Assembly (NCBI GenBank): GCA_964645785.1
Contig: CAZYAV010000035.1
Location: 1 to 23,195, forward strand
Length of the DNA stretch: 23,195 nt
Direction of reading: 5' to 3'
Source of the DNA: CALWZE01 sp964645785
Lineage (GTDB): Bacteria > Bacillota > Clostridia > Oscillospirales > Ruminococcaceae
Numbering within the stretch: the first letter of the stretch is position 1; each line of letters starts with the position of its first letter. Shown here piece after piece: positions 8,739 through 16,640 of the stretch. The translations under genes and the position numbers were made by a program. Under the pieces are notes generated by a model that searched no databases, was not told the DNA's origin, and saw nothing but the letters and a program-made list of their open reading frames with translations.

Positions 8739-8816
8739 AGAGCAAAATCGGCCGTCCGGGCGGAGCTGCCGCCCCAACCGGATCAATTTGCCACCTTTTA
8801 AAGGAGTTTTAGCGGA

Positions 8817-9881
8817 ATGGAGATCAAAATCACAAAAACGACCGCGCCCAAAGCAAAGCCCGACGAGAATTCGCTCGGCTTTGGCCAGTATTTTACCGAC
8901 CACATGTTTGTGATGGAGTGGGACAAGGCCATCGGCTGGCACGATGCGCGCATCGTGCCCTATGGCAACCTGAGCCTGTCGCCGGCGGCCACCGTGTTCC
9001 ATTACGGCGCGGAGATTTTTGAGGGCATGAAGGCCTACCGCGGCGTCGACGGCAAGGTGCGTCTGTTCCGCCCCGAGGAGAATTTCAAGCGGATGAACAA
9101 CTCGGCCGAGCGGATGTCCCTGCCCGAGTTTGACGGCGCGTTCGTGCTCGGCGCGCTGGAAAAGCTGCTTGCGCTTGAGCTGGACTGGGTTCCGCACGCG
9201 GAGAATACCTCCTTGTATATCCGCCCGTTTGAGTTCGCGGTTGACCCGCAGCTGGGCGTGCACGGCTACAGCCAGTGCATGTTTGTGATTATCTGCAGCC
9301 CGGTCGGCAACTATTATAAAGAGGGGCTTGCGCCGGTCAAGATCATGATCGAGACCGAGGACGTCCGCGCGGTGCGCGGCGGCACGGGCTACGCCAAATG
9401 CGGCGGCAACTACGCCGCGTCCCAGCGCGCAGGCAACCGCGCGGAGGATCAGGGCTATTCCCAGGTGCTCTGGCTGGACGGGGTCGAGCGCAAGTATATC
9501 GAGGAAGTCGGCAGCATGAACGTCATGTTCAAGATCGGCGGCCGGATTGTCACCCCCAAGCTGACCGGCTCGGTGCTGCCCGGCATCACCCGCAAATCCT
9601 GCATCGAGCTTTGCAGGGGCTGGGGGCTGGAGGTGGAGGAGCGGCTGCTCTCGGTCGACGAGCTGATTGCCGCCATCGAGAACGGCTCGCTCGAGGAGGC
9701 GTGGGGCACCGGCACGGCGGCCGTTGTCTCCCCCATCGGCGAGATTTTCTATAACGGCAGGCACTACACCGTCTGCGGCGGCAGGATCGGCGCGTTTACC
9801 CAGAAGCTGTTCGACACCCTGACCGGCATCCAGTGGGGCAGGACGCCGGACGAGCACGGCTGGACGGTCGAGCTCGGCTGA
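8817..9881 (+). CDS. ilvE: branched-chain amino acid aminotransferase
   Basis: PLP-dependent fold-type IV aminotransferase that interconverts leucine, isoleucine and valine with their 2-oxo acids, using glutamate/2-oxoglutarate. The 354-residue length fits the longer, class II BCAT group. The block GGTGYAKCGGNYAAS places the catalytic lysine at residue 194; FHYGAEIFEGMKAYRG near residue 61 and the IEEVGSMNVMF block near 228 are typical. The ATG at 8817 follows AAAGGAG by ten bases. It has its own promoter and a strong terminator, so it is a single-gene unit away from other ilv genes in the window. No defects seen. Confidence 0.96.
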   Translation: MEIKITKTTAPKAKPDENSLGFGQYFTDHMFVMEWDKAIGWHDARIVPYGNLSLSPAATVFHYGAEIFEGMKAYRGVDGKVRLFRPEENFKRMNNSAERMSLPEFDGAFVLGALEKLLALELDWVPHAENTSLYIRPFEFAVDPQLGVHGYSQCMFVIICSPVGNYYKEGLAPVKIMIETEDVRAVRGGTGYAKCGGNYAASQRAGNRAEDQGYSQVLWLDGVERKYIEEVGSMNVMFKIGGRIVTPKLTGSVLPGITRKSCIELCRGWGLEVEERLLSVDELIAAIENGSLEEAWGTGTAAVVSPIGEIFYNGRHYTVCGGRIGAFTQKLFDTLTGIQWGRTPDEHGWTVELG

Positions 9882-9923
9882 ACCAAACCGCCATGTCCCG
9901 GTCGGCTGCATGGAAAAAAACGG

Positions 9924-9957
9924 GGGCAGGCGCTAAGAGCGCCTGCCCTTTTGCTTT
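9924..9957 (+). terminator. ilvE intrinsic terminator
   Basis: Perfect 10-bp stem GGGCAGGCGC/GCGCCTGCCC with a five-base loop followed by TTTTGCTTT, 42 bases after the ilvE stop. Confidence 0.88.
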
Positions 9958-10671
9958 GCCGGCCTTTGGCAAACCGCCGCCCGGGCTGCGCAGCCTTTCG
10001 GGGTTCTCCGGCCGAGCCCTCCGCCGCGGGCGGCGAAGCGGCGTTGCTTTACCATAGAAACCAATAGCAGATTCCCTGCGTCTAAGACCCTTTGTTTACG
10101 GGTTTTTAGGAGCAGGCAGAAGGGAACGGCGGCCGGGGAGTGCAGGGAATTCGGGTGGTATTACATAACCACGCCTACCCCCGCATTCCCGCAAAACAGA
10201 CGAGCCGCTCCGTTGTAGCAGTGCCTTCGGGCACCCCTGCCAGGTACGCCTGCTTCGGGGGCTTATTCTTTTTGTCTACAGGACAGAAAGCTTCGGGAGG
10301 TCGTCGACGTGCACCGGTAGGGCGTGAAGTCCGTTTGAGATGACGGCCTGCGCGCGGTTCCCGGGCGCAAAGGGCGCTTGGGTCTTTAAGAAAAAACCTC
10401 TGTCCGTTTATCCGTCGCCCTATTCCTTGGTCTTTGGGCGGGGTTATGGGCTGATTTTCCTTTAAAAATTCATCCGCGAACTCCGGCTGCCCTTTGCGTC
10501 CGGCGGCGGGCTGCCGGGACGCCGTGCCGTTCCGGTGATGCGGCCTGCGCGCGGCGCGGGCAGGTTTGTTCACGAATCTTCCCGCGATTCAACCGGCGGA
10601 ATCAGCCGGCAATCTGTCCGACTTGCCCCGCGGTTCGCGGGCGGACGGTTGGAGGAAATCGCTTTGCCGCA
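9958..10671. other. gene-free region between ilvE and DUF3048 genes
   Basis: About 0.7 kb with no gene I can support. A 132-codon open frame on the minus strand (10175-10573) translates to a lysine/arginine/proline-rich sequence ending in GVPEGTATTERLVCFAGMRG, with no recognised family and no clear ribosome binding site. Part of the region is hairpin-rich and is entered separately. Confidence 0.5.
10060..10285 (+). ncRNA. possible structured RNA or intergenic repeat
   Basis: Several stems are stacked in about 220 bases. A 9-bp closing stem ATTCCCTGC/GCAGGGAAT spans roughly 10073-10150. Inside it lies CTAAGACCC paired with GGGTTTTTAG around a nine-base loop. After it come GTGGT/ACCAC, a 5-bp GTGCC/GGCAC hairpin with a TTCG tetraloop near 10220, and a weak GCC/GGC stem with TTCG before a T-rich tract (TTATTCTTTTTGT). 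The inner word AGGGAA near 10127 could compete with the closing stem. Its composition is less extreme than its surroundings. I cannot match it to a known RNA family; orientation is chosen from the TTCG loops and the T-rich end. It could equally be a dispersed repeat. Confidence 0.3.
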
Positions 10672-10703
10672 CAAAAATCCCCCGGACGGCTGTCCGGGGG
10701 ATT
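10672..10703 (-). terminator. intrinsic terminator of the DUF3048 gene
   Basis: Perfect 12-bp stem AATCCCCCGGAC/GTCCGGGGGATT with a four-base loop. On the minus strand it ends in TTTTT, 30 bases after the stop codon. Confidence 0.93.
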
Positions 10704-10733
10704 CTGCTGCAAAATTGTGTTTGCGCGGGCGGC

Positions 10734-11828
10734 TTATTGAATCTCGAGCGTGTCCGCAAAGGTGTTGCGCACGATGCCGAGATAGCTGATGCCCGGGTTG
10801 ATGACCAGCTCGGTGCCGTCATCGGCGAAGAACCGGAACGGGTTGGAATAATCGTCCTTCTGCCAGGTGATGTGCTGATACTGCCCCTGCGAGAAGTAGT
10901 AGCCGTCGCCGCCGGCCAGGTAATTGGCCACGACATGGACGTGATCCTCGCTCAGCTGGATGTCGGCAAACAGGATAAGGACATTGTCGAACGCCAGCTG
11001 CTTGTTCTCGTTGCCCTCGTCCACGTGCGGCTTGCCGCCGTACTGATATTTGAGGTATTTGCCGCTCTCGGCGTCATAGCGGAAGTCGCCGTCGCCATAG
11101 CTGGAGAAATCGAAGGTGACATTTGTGGCGGCGCCGCCGGTCGGGGTGATGGTGGTGCCCTCGTCGGCAAAGTTGAAGAACCGGACGTTAGTAGTGCTCT
11201 CCGGCTTGATGTGGGCGTTGTCGAACTGCGCCTCAATCAGCGAGCCGGAGGTGAAGCTGCAATGCTCCTGCGCGGAGGTCGCGTTGCGCGCGCGGTCGAA
11301 CCAGATGCCCTTGGTCAGCAGGTTGAGGTTCATGGTGCGGAAGTTGTGCTCGGCAATCGCCTCCTCCGCGCTGGGCGCCGCGCCGATATGGACGATAATC
11401 GGCTCAATCGGGTACACGACCTCCATGAACTGGGTGCGCAGCGAGCGGACAGGCCCGATCAGCGGAACCTCGCGGGTGTCCATATACAGCGCCATCAGCC
11501 GGGTGATGCCGCCCTCGGTCTCGATCTCGACAATGACATCCGCCTGCGAGATGCCGCGCTGCGGCCACGCCTGCGAGATGTTGTCCACCGAAATCGCGTA
11601 GGGGCGCATGCCCACCCGGTCGCTCGCCATGTTGCTCAACCCGGTGAGCGGGTTGTATGCCGTTTTGCTTGCGGTAACCTCAACCGTGCCGTAGGTGTCC
11701 GAGGTGCCCTCCATCGCGTCCACTTCGGGGTCGAGATCAATTTTGTCATCATCCCCGCCGCAGGCCGCAAAGCCGAACGCGAGAACGAGAACCAACAGTA
11801 TTGAGATAAATCGTTTCATTGTTCTCAA
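10734..11828 (-). CDS. DUF3048 (YerB-like) lipoprotein
   Basis: A 364-residue exported lipoprotein of the DUF3048 family, to which Bacillus YerB belongs; biochemical role unknown. A basic start, hydrophobic segment and lipobox FAAC place the lipidated cysteine at residue 23, followed by an acidic linker. The folded part starts near YNPLTGL and includes RPYAISVDNISQAWPQRGIS, GPVRSLRTQF and the C-terminal ITWQKDDYSNPFRFFADDG and NPGISYLGIV blocks typical of the family. The start is taken as TTG at 11828, because AGGAG lies six bases upstream of it; the in-frame ATG at 11819 would be 15 bases away. It has its own promoter and terminator. The nearby M23 peptidase, transcribed divergently, is also envelope-associated, but no functional link is shown. 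Confidence 0.9.
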   Translation of the reverse strand: MRTMKRFISILLVLVLAFGFAACGGDDDKIDLDPEVDAMEGTSDTYGTVEVTASKTAYNPLTGLSNMASDRVGMRPYAISVDNISQAWPQRGISQADVIVEIETEGGITRLMALYMDTREVPLIGPVRSLRTQFMEVVYPIEPIIVHIGAAPSAEEAIAEHNFRTMNLNLLTKGIWFDRARNATSAQEHCSFTSGSLIEAQFDNAHIKPESTTNVRFFNFADEGTTITPTGGAATNVTFDFSSYGDGDFRYDAESGKYLKYQYGGKPHVDEGNENKQLAFDNVLILFADIQLSEDHVHVVANYLAGGDGYYFSQGQYQHITWQKDDYSNPFRFFADDGTELVINPGISYLGIVRNTFADTLEIQ

Positions 11829-11857
11829 AAATCTCTCCTTTTATAGAATCGGGTAAT

Positions 11858-11886
11858 ATTATACAGGAACTTGCGCGGATTGTAAA
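11858..11886 (-). promoter_or_regulatory. promoter of the DUF3048 gene
   Basis: On the minus strand TTTACA (11881-11886) and a perfect TATAAT (11858-11863) are 17 bases apart, about 30 bases before the start codon. Confidence 0.85.
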
Positions 11887-11910
11887 CCGAAAAAGGTTCA
11901 TGATTTTGCC

Positions 11911-11956
11911 AAAATGGGGCGATTTCCCTCGAAAATGGCGGAAAAAATGGGCGATT
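11911..11956. repeat. three near-copies of an AAAATGGnGCGATT word
   Basis: AAAATGGGGCGATT (11911-11924), AAAATGGCG (11932-11940) and AAAATGGGCGATT (11944-11956) lie just upstream of the -35 box of the DUF3048 promoter. They could be a regulator or activator site array; no known factor is suggested. Confidence 0.45.
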
Positions 11957-12119
11957 GCGGGGGAAACCGCGCGGGCGAAACGGCGGCGCGGACGGCCGTA
12001 GCGCGCCCACCCGCTGCTTTTTGGCCGCCGCGCGGGCAGCCGGAAATTACCAGCGCCGCGGCGGGTAAACCTGCTTTGCGCCCTTTTCCGCCCCGGCCGC
12101 GACAGGGCGCCGCGGAATG

Positions 12120-12128
12120 TGGTATACT
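12120..12128 (+). promoter_or_regulatory. extended -10 element upstream of the M23 gene
   Basis: TATACT (12123-12128) preceded by TGG, within TGTGGTATACTG, the same 12-base word as at 6761-6772. If used, the leader to the M23 gene would be about 370 bases once the artificial duplication is removed. No -35 box is convincing. Confidence 0.4.
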
Positions 12129-12475
12129 GGTTGCGGGACGGCCGGCGGCGCGTTGTGCGCAAAAGCGCCGGTCTGGCGGGGCAAACCGACTGCGCGCCCG
12201 GCTGCAAAGGACAGCTTTGCCCGGCCGCGCGGGGAACCGGCGGCGCCTGTACGGGGCAGCGGCCGCATAGAAGCGGGTATTATTATCGTATTTATATTTG
12301 TAAATAATTCGGATCGCCGCACCGGCAAAGCGCAGGCGGCGCGCCGCTTTCTGCGCGCCGGGCGGCCGGGGGTATTCCGCGGGGATGCTCTTTGCACAAT
12401 TGGACGCGCCGCCCCCGCGGCTTGGGCAAGACGGCGGTGCACGGCAACCAAAAAGCGGCCGGGACGGAAGCGGCC
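12129..12475. other. gene-free leader region of the M23 gene
   Basis: No supported gene. The region is GC-rich except for an AT-rich island at 12277-12312 (TATTATTATCGTATTTATAT and following bases) that could contain a promoter on either strand. The open frame of the peptidase extends back through it, but no ribosome binding site or family sequence is seen before the ATG with GGGAGG. Confidence 0.45.
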
Positions 12476-12685
12476 GGTGCGGACAGGGAGGCAGCATGAA
12501 AACAGGAACCAGAGGGATGACAATCGCCGTNNNNNNNNNNNNNNNNNNNNNNNNNNNNNNNNNNNNNNNNNNNNNNNNNNNNNNNNNNNNNNNNNNNNNN
12601 NNNNNNNNNNNNNNNNNNNNNNNNNNNNNNGGTGCGGACAGGGAGGCAGCATGAAAACAGGAACCAGAGGGATGACAATCGCCGT
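12476..12685 (+). repeat. 55-base duplication flanking the assembly gap
   Basis: The last 55 bases before the gap (12476-12530) are identical to the first 55 after it (12631-12685), including the start of the M23 gene. Exact identity ending precisely at both gap edges shows two overlapping contig ends that were scaffolded instead of merged, not a biological repeat. Confidence 0.92.
12531..12630. other. assembly gap of 100 N
   Basis: Exactly 100 undetermined bases, a conventional placeholder length. Because the flanks overlap by 55 bases the true gap is probably zero, and the region is about 155 bases shorter than shown. Confidence 0.97.
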
Positions 12686-13976
12686 CGCCGTGCTGGCAGT
12701 GCTGGCGGTGGCGGGAATGGCCTGGGTGGCGTTTTGCACCCTGGGCGGGCCAAACGAGGAGGCGCTGCAAACAGACGCGCTCAGCCTGCTCGCGCAGCAG
12801 GGGCAGCTCACCCTGGGCGGGCAGCCGCTGCCCGCCGCGCAGCAGTCCGGCACGGTCACGGCCGGGGGCAGCGAAATCGCCTTTTCGCAGGCGGGGGAGG
12901 CGCCGGCAGACCCGCTGGCCTTTCAGGCGGTGGCCGCGCTCGCGTTCGCGACCCCGCCGGTTTCCAGCGCCGTGCAGGTGACCGACGAGACCGGCGCGGT
13001 CGTGTTCACGGGGGATGCCGAGGCGTTCAACCGCGCCTTTGCGCCCGCCAGCGGGCAGTATACCATTGAGGTGGTGGCGGATTTTGCGCTGTCCCTCGCG
13101 GTACAGGAGCAGAGCTGCCCGGTCAGCGCGTCGGTCTGCTACCGCGCGCCGCTGCGCTTTGACATCCCGGTCAGCTTCCACCTCTCGGCCGAGACGGTCT
13201 CGCAGGGCGACGTGCTGCTTTTCTGCGCGGACGGGCTGCGCGACCCCGCCGGGCTGACGGTCGAGCTGCCCTTTTCCTACACCCCTGTGTTCGAGCAGAC
13301 GCCGGCCGGCTGCTACGCCTACATACCGTTCAACTACATGCGCGGCGAGGGGGAGTACACCGTCAAGGCCGGCTATAACGGCGAGGAGATGGAATTCACC
13401 TATCAGGTGACCGAGCCGGACTACGAGGTGCAGCACCTGACGGTCAGCCAGACGACCGCCTCCGCCACCATTGGCAATAACACCGCCGTAGCCGATTACA
13501 ACGCCGCGATGGATCGGCTCGGCGCGGTGTACGACAGCGAAATCTACTGGACGGAGGATTTTATCCAGCCCGTTTCTGGCTCGATTACCACCGAATTCGG
13601 CATCAAGCGGTACACCAACAACGCCGCAACCCCAACCCGCCACGCGGGCATCGACATCGCCGCGGCGGAGGGCACCCCTGTCGCGGCCAGCAACAGCGGC
13701 CGGGTCATTTTCGCAGGCTATTTGCAGGTCTCGGGATATACCGTCGTCATCGAGCACGGGATGGGGCTGCACACGATGTACCTGCATATGAGCGAGCTTG
13801 CCTGTGCCGAGGGGGACATGGTCGCCCGGGGGGACGTGATCGGCAGGGTCGGGCAGACCGGCTTTGCCACCGGCCCGCACCTGCATTTTCAGGCGCAGGT
13901 CGGCTCGATGTGCATCAGCCCGTGGTATCTGTTTGACGGCAGCTCGGGGGTATATGACATCCGCGAAAAGCGGTGA
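12651..13976 (+). CDS. M23 family metallopeptidase (LytM-like) with N-terminal membrane anchor
   Basis: A zinc endopeptidase of the M23 family, which cuts peptide bridges in peptidoglycan outside the cell. The 441-residue product has a hydrophobic anchor at about residues 9-27, a long extracellular middle part of unassigned beta-rich sequence, and a C-terminal peptidase domain. The first zinc motif is RHAGID (H331 and D335), followed by the LHM histidine (H379) and the closing GPHLHF motif (H410, H412), so all expected metal and catalytic residues are present. The ATG at 12651 follows GGGAGG by seven bases. The same ATG appears before the gap at 12496; that copy is an assembly artefact. The gene is followed by a CGGCGGG/CCCGCCG hairpin (14001-14018) without a T run. 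Confidence 0.92.
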   Translation: MKTGTRGMTIAVAVLAVLAVAGMAWVAFCTLGGPNEEALQTDALSLLAQQGQLTLGGQPLPAAQQSGTVTAGGSEIAFSQAGEAPADPLAFQAVAALAFATPPVSSAVQVTDETGAVVFTGDAEAFNRAFAPASGQYTIEVVADFALSLAVQEQSCPVSASVCYRAPLRFDIPVSFHLSAETVSQGDVLLFCADGLRDPAGLTVELPFSYTPVFEQTPAGCYAYIPFNYMRGEGEYTVKAGYNGEEMEFTYQVTEPDYEVQHLTVSQTTASATIGNNTAVADYNAAMDRLGAVYDSEIYWTEDFIQPVSGSITTEFGIKRYTNNAATPTRHAGIDIAAAEGTPVAASNSGRVIFAGYLQVSGYTVVIEHGMGLHTMYLHMSELACAEGDMVARGDVIGRVGQTGFATGPHLHFQAQVGSMCISPWYLFDGSSGVYDIREKR

Positions 13977-14069
13977 CGGGGCGCCGCCTCCGCGCGCACC
14001 CGGCGGGCAATCCCGCCGCCGCTGCGCCGTAAAACAGGGCTGCCGCGCGTCCGGCTTTGCAAAAAACGC

Positions 14070-14100
14070 TTGACCTTCCACCTTGTGTAAGGTTTATGCT
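14070..14100 (+). promoter_or_regulatory. MerR-type promoter with 19-base spacer and dyad operator
   Basis: TTGACC (14070-14075) and TATGCT (14095-14100) are separated by 19 bases, the over-long spacer that MerR-family activators untwist. A 21-base dyad fills the spacer: half-sites ACCTTCCAC (14073-14081) and GTGTAAGGT (14085-14093) pair at 8 of 9 positions. It lies immediately upstream of a merR gene. Confidence 0.88.
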
Positions 14101-14121
14101 GGATTTAAGCAAGGAGTTCGT

Positions 14122-14757
14122 ATGATTATCAAGGAAGTGGAAGCCCTTGTCGGCATCACCAAAAAGAACATCCGGTTTTACGAGCGGATGGGGCTGCTGA
14201 ACCCCGACCGCAACCGTGAAAACAGCTATCGGAACTACTCGGCGGCGGATGTGGAGCGGCTCAAGCTGATTAAACTGCTGCGAAGCCTCTATCTGCCCAT
14301 CGACGAGATCCGCAGGATCCTCGCCGGGGCGACGACGGCGGCCGAGAGCCTGCAGGGGCACGCGGCGCAGCTCACGCGCGAAATCGAGAGCCTCGGCGTG
14401 GCGCGGTCGCTCTGCGCCGAGATCGCGCAGACGGGCGGCGCGCTGGATGTCGACGGATACCTTGCCAGGCTGCAAAAGCATGAAAAGGAGGGGGTCAGGT
14501 TCATGAATATCAAAAAGCGGGACAGCCTGCGGGCATACGTGGCGCCGGTTCTCTGCGCCGTGGTCATGGTCGGGATCATGGCGGCGCTGATCGGCCTGTT
14601 CATGTGGGGCATGGCGCAGGAGGATCACCCGCCGGCCGCGATCGCGGCGCTGATCATCGCCGTCCCGGCGGCCGTCGCGGTGGGGACGCTGATTGCGCTT
14701 GTGCAGCGCATTCGTGAAATCAACAGGGGGGAAACGGATGAAGCTCGTAAATATTGA
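14122..14757 (+). CDS. MerR-family regulator with two C-terminal membrane segments
   Basis: A 211-residue regulator. Residues 1-70 are a MerR winged helix domain (VEALVGITKKNIRFYERMGL, then the NSYRNYSAADVERLKLI wing), followed by a coiled dimerisation helix to about 105. Instead of a ligand domain it has a short linker and two hydrophobic segments at about 138-162 and 171-194, ending in a charged tail (RIREINRGETDEARKY). It is therefore probably tied to the membrane. The ATG at 14122 follows AAGGAG by five bases. It lies directly behind a promoter of MerR architecture, so it should activate or repress its own unit. The downstream YbjQ-family gene overlaps it by 20 bases. The inducing signal is unknown. 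Confidence 0.88.
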   Translation: MIIKEVEALVGITKKNIRFYERMGLLNPDRNRENSYRNYSAADVERLKLIKLLRSLYLPIDEIRRILAGATTAAESLQGHAAQLTREIESLGVARSLCAEIAQTGGALDVDGYLARLQKHEKEGVRFMNIKKRDSLRAYVAPVLCAVVMVGIMAALIGLFMWGMAQEDHPPAAIAALIIAVPAAVAVGTLIALVQRIREINRGETDEARKY

Positions 14758-15058
14758 CTATATCCCGGGGCGGGAATTCGAGGCGCTCGGCATCGTCAAG
14801 GGGAACGTGGTGCAGACCAAGAATTTCGGCAAGGATTTTATGGCTGCGATGAAAACCCTTGTCGGCGGCGAGATCGCGAGCTATACCGAGATGCTCAACG
14901 AGGCGCGCGCCATCGCGGTCAAGCGGATGGTCGACGACGCGGAGTCGCTCGGCGCCGACGCCGTCGTCAACGTGCGGTACGCCTCGGCGTCGCTCATGAG
15001 CGGGGCGGCCGAGGTCATCGCCTACGGCACGGCGGTGCGGTTCACAGACGGGAAATAG
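14738..15058 (+). CDS. YbjQ/UPF0145 family protein
   Basis: A 106-residue protein of the YbjQ family (often labelled putative heavy-metal-binding, without firm biochemical proof). Typical features are the N-terminal DYIPGREFEALGIVKGNVVQ stretch, the VGGEIASYTEMLNEARAIAV block, and the LGADAVVNVRYASA block before a C-terminal AEVIAYGTAV strand. Family members form pentamers in structures. Length is normal. It contains no cysteine or histidine, so classical soft-metal ligands are absent. The ATG at 14738 follows GGGGGG at ribosome-binding distance and lies inside the end of the MerR gene, so the two are translationally linked and very probably work together. Confidence 0.9.
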   Translation: MKLVNIDYIPGREFEALGIVKGNVVQTKNFGKDFMAAMKTLVGGEIASYTEMLNEARAIAVKRMVDDAESLGADAVVNVRYASASLMSGAAEVIAYGTAVRFTDGK

Positions 15059-15070
15059 CGCAGGACAAAT

Positions 15071-15110
15071 GCGCGGCCGGGGCTCTGCCCCGGCCGCGCG
15101 TGTTCTGTTT
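15071..15110 (+). terminator. terminator after the merR-ybjQ unit
   Basis: Perfect 13-bp stem GCGCGGCCGGGGC/GCCCCGGCCGCGC with a TCT loop. The tail TGTTCTGTTT is only moderately T-rich, but the hairpin is very stable and starts 12 bases after the stop codon. Confidence 0.75.
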
Positions 15111-15287
15111 GCCATAAAATGCGGTTCCGCCCCCAAAACCCGCGCCGGGCGGCATGGAAAGAGCGGGCGCGGCGGCTCAAAGGGAACCGCGCAGCCGCCT
15201 GTACCGGCCGGGCAAAGGCGGCGGGCAGAGCGCGCCCCCCGGCCGCCGAAGCGCCCAAAGGGGCAAAACCCGCCCGTATCGGCGCGC

Positions 15288-16460
15288 TTACAGCCGCGCC
15301 ACGCCGGTTTCCCGCGCGGCCTGCGCCACCGCCGCCGCCACCGCGCCGCAGATGCGCGGGTCGAACGCCTCGGGCAGGATGCAGTCGGGGCCGAGCTTGT
15401 CCGCCGGGACAAGGCCGGCGATGGCGCGCGCGGCCGCGATTTTCATCTCGTCGTTGATATCCCGTGCCCGCACGTCGAACGCGCCGCGGAAAATCCCCGG
15501 GAAGGCGAGCACGTTGTTGACCTGGTTGGGATAGTCCGACCGGCCGCTGCCCACCACGGCCGCGCCCGCCTGCCGGGCAAGCTCGGGCATAATCTCGGGC
15601 ACGGGGTTGGCCATCGCGAAGACGATGGCGTCCTTTGCCATGCGGGAAACCATGTCCGGGGTCAGCACGCCGGGCGCGGAGACGCCGATAAACAGGTCGG
15701 CGCCGTCGATCACATCCGCGAGCGAGCCGGCCTTTTTGGCGCGGTTGGTGACGGCGGCCAGCTCCCGCTTGATCGGGTTCAGCCGCTCGCGCCCCTCATA
15801 AATCGCGCCGGTTCCGTCGGTCATGATGATGTCGCGCACCCCCATTTTCATCAGCAGCCGGACGATCGCGACCCCCGCTGCCCCCGCCCCGCTCGTGACC
15901 ACGCGGAGCGACTCGATCTGCTTGTTCACCAGCTTGAGCGCGTTGAGCAGCCCCGCGAGCACCACGACGGCGGTGCCGTGCTGGTCGTCGTGGAAGATGG
16001 GGATATCGCACTTTTCTTTCAGCCTGCGCTCGATCTCAAAGCATCGCGGCGCGGCGATATCCTCCAGATTCACCCCGCCGAACGAGCCGGAGATGAGGTA
16101 GATCGTGTTGACGAATTCGTCGACGTCCTGGGTTTTGACACAGAGCGGGAACGCGTCCACCCCGCCGAACTCCCTGAACAGGAGGCATTTGCCCTCCATC
16201 ACCGGCATCCCGGCCTCCGGGCCGATGTCCCCCAGGCCGAGCACGGCCGACCCGTCGGTCGCGACGAGGCAGAAATTGCCCCGCCCGGTGAGCTCGTAGC
16301 TTTTGTCCGGATCCGCCTGGATCGCGAGACAGGGCGCGGCGACGCCGGGGGTATAGGCGAGGGAGAGGTCGTCCCGGCTGGCGACGGGGGTCTTGGCGCA
16401 GACGCCGATCTTTCCCTTGAGCCGCTGGTGAAGTTTGAGGGATTCCGCTGCATAATCCAT
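15288..16460 (-). CDS. malic enzyme (NAD(P)-dependent, decarboxylating)
   Basis: Converts malate to pyruvate and CO2 with reduction of NAD or NADP. The 390-residue product is the short bacterial form without a phosphotransacetylase domain. Blocks in order: SLAYTPGVAAPCLAI near residue 33 with the catalytic tyrosine region, GRGNFCLVATDGSAVLGLGD, IGPEAGMPVMEGKCLLF, IPIFHDDQHGTAVV (metal ligands), and the dinucleotide-binding GAGAAGVAI. The closing FAMANPVPEI block is intact. Cofactor preference cannot be decided by eye. The ATG at 16460 follows AAAGGA. The gene diverges from the purine operon and converges on the merR-ybjQ unit; no clear terminator of its own is seen on the minus strand. Confidence 0.95.
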   Translation of the reverse strand: MDYAAESLKLHQRLKGKIGVCAKTPVASRDDLSLAYTPGVAAPCLAIQADPDKSYELTGRGNFCLVATDGSAVLGLGDIGPEAGMPVMEGKCLLFREFGGVDAFPLCVKTQDVDEFVNTIYLISGSFGGVNLEDIAAPRCFEIERRLKEKCDIPIFHDDQHGTAVVVLAGLLNALKLVNKQIESLRVVTSGAGAAGVAIVRLLMKMGVRDIIMTDGTGAIYEGRERLNPIKRELAAVTNRAKKAGSLADVIDGADLFIGVSAPGVLTPDMVSRMAKDAIVFAMANPVPEIMPELARQAGAAVVGSGRSDYPNQVNNVLAFPGIFRGAFDVRARDINDEMKIAAARAIAGLVPADKLGPDCILPEAFDPRICGAVAAAVAQAARETGVARL

Positions 16461-16640
16461 AGGTAAATTCCTTTCTGAACAGGCCGGGCGAGGCGGTTTT
16501 TCGGTGATTTGACCAAAACAGAGCCTTGATTACCGGCGATTTGCACAGGATGTCTGTTGTCTTAATGCAATAAAGGCAGGGCGAAAACGAGGGCGTGATT
16601 GTGTCAATTCCCAAATTTGCGGCCGCCGGGCAGAATATCA

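Noticed and set aside
7947..9911. A 654-codon minus-strand frame antisense to ilvE and the XRE gene
   Set aside because: Low-complexity arginine/alanine/histidine-rich translation, no ribosome site, overlaps certain genes.
10145..10190. T-box-like word GGGTGGTA in the block after ilvE
   Set aside because: The rest of the T-box core and a downstream biosynthetic or aminoacyl-tRNA gene in the right orientation are missing.
12496..12530. A second start of the M23 peptidase before the gap
   Set aside because: Identical to the sequence after the gap and ends exactly at the N run; an assembly artefact, not a gene copy.
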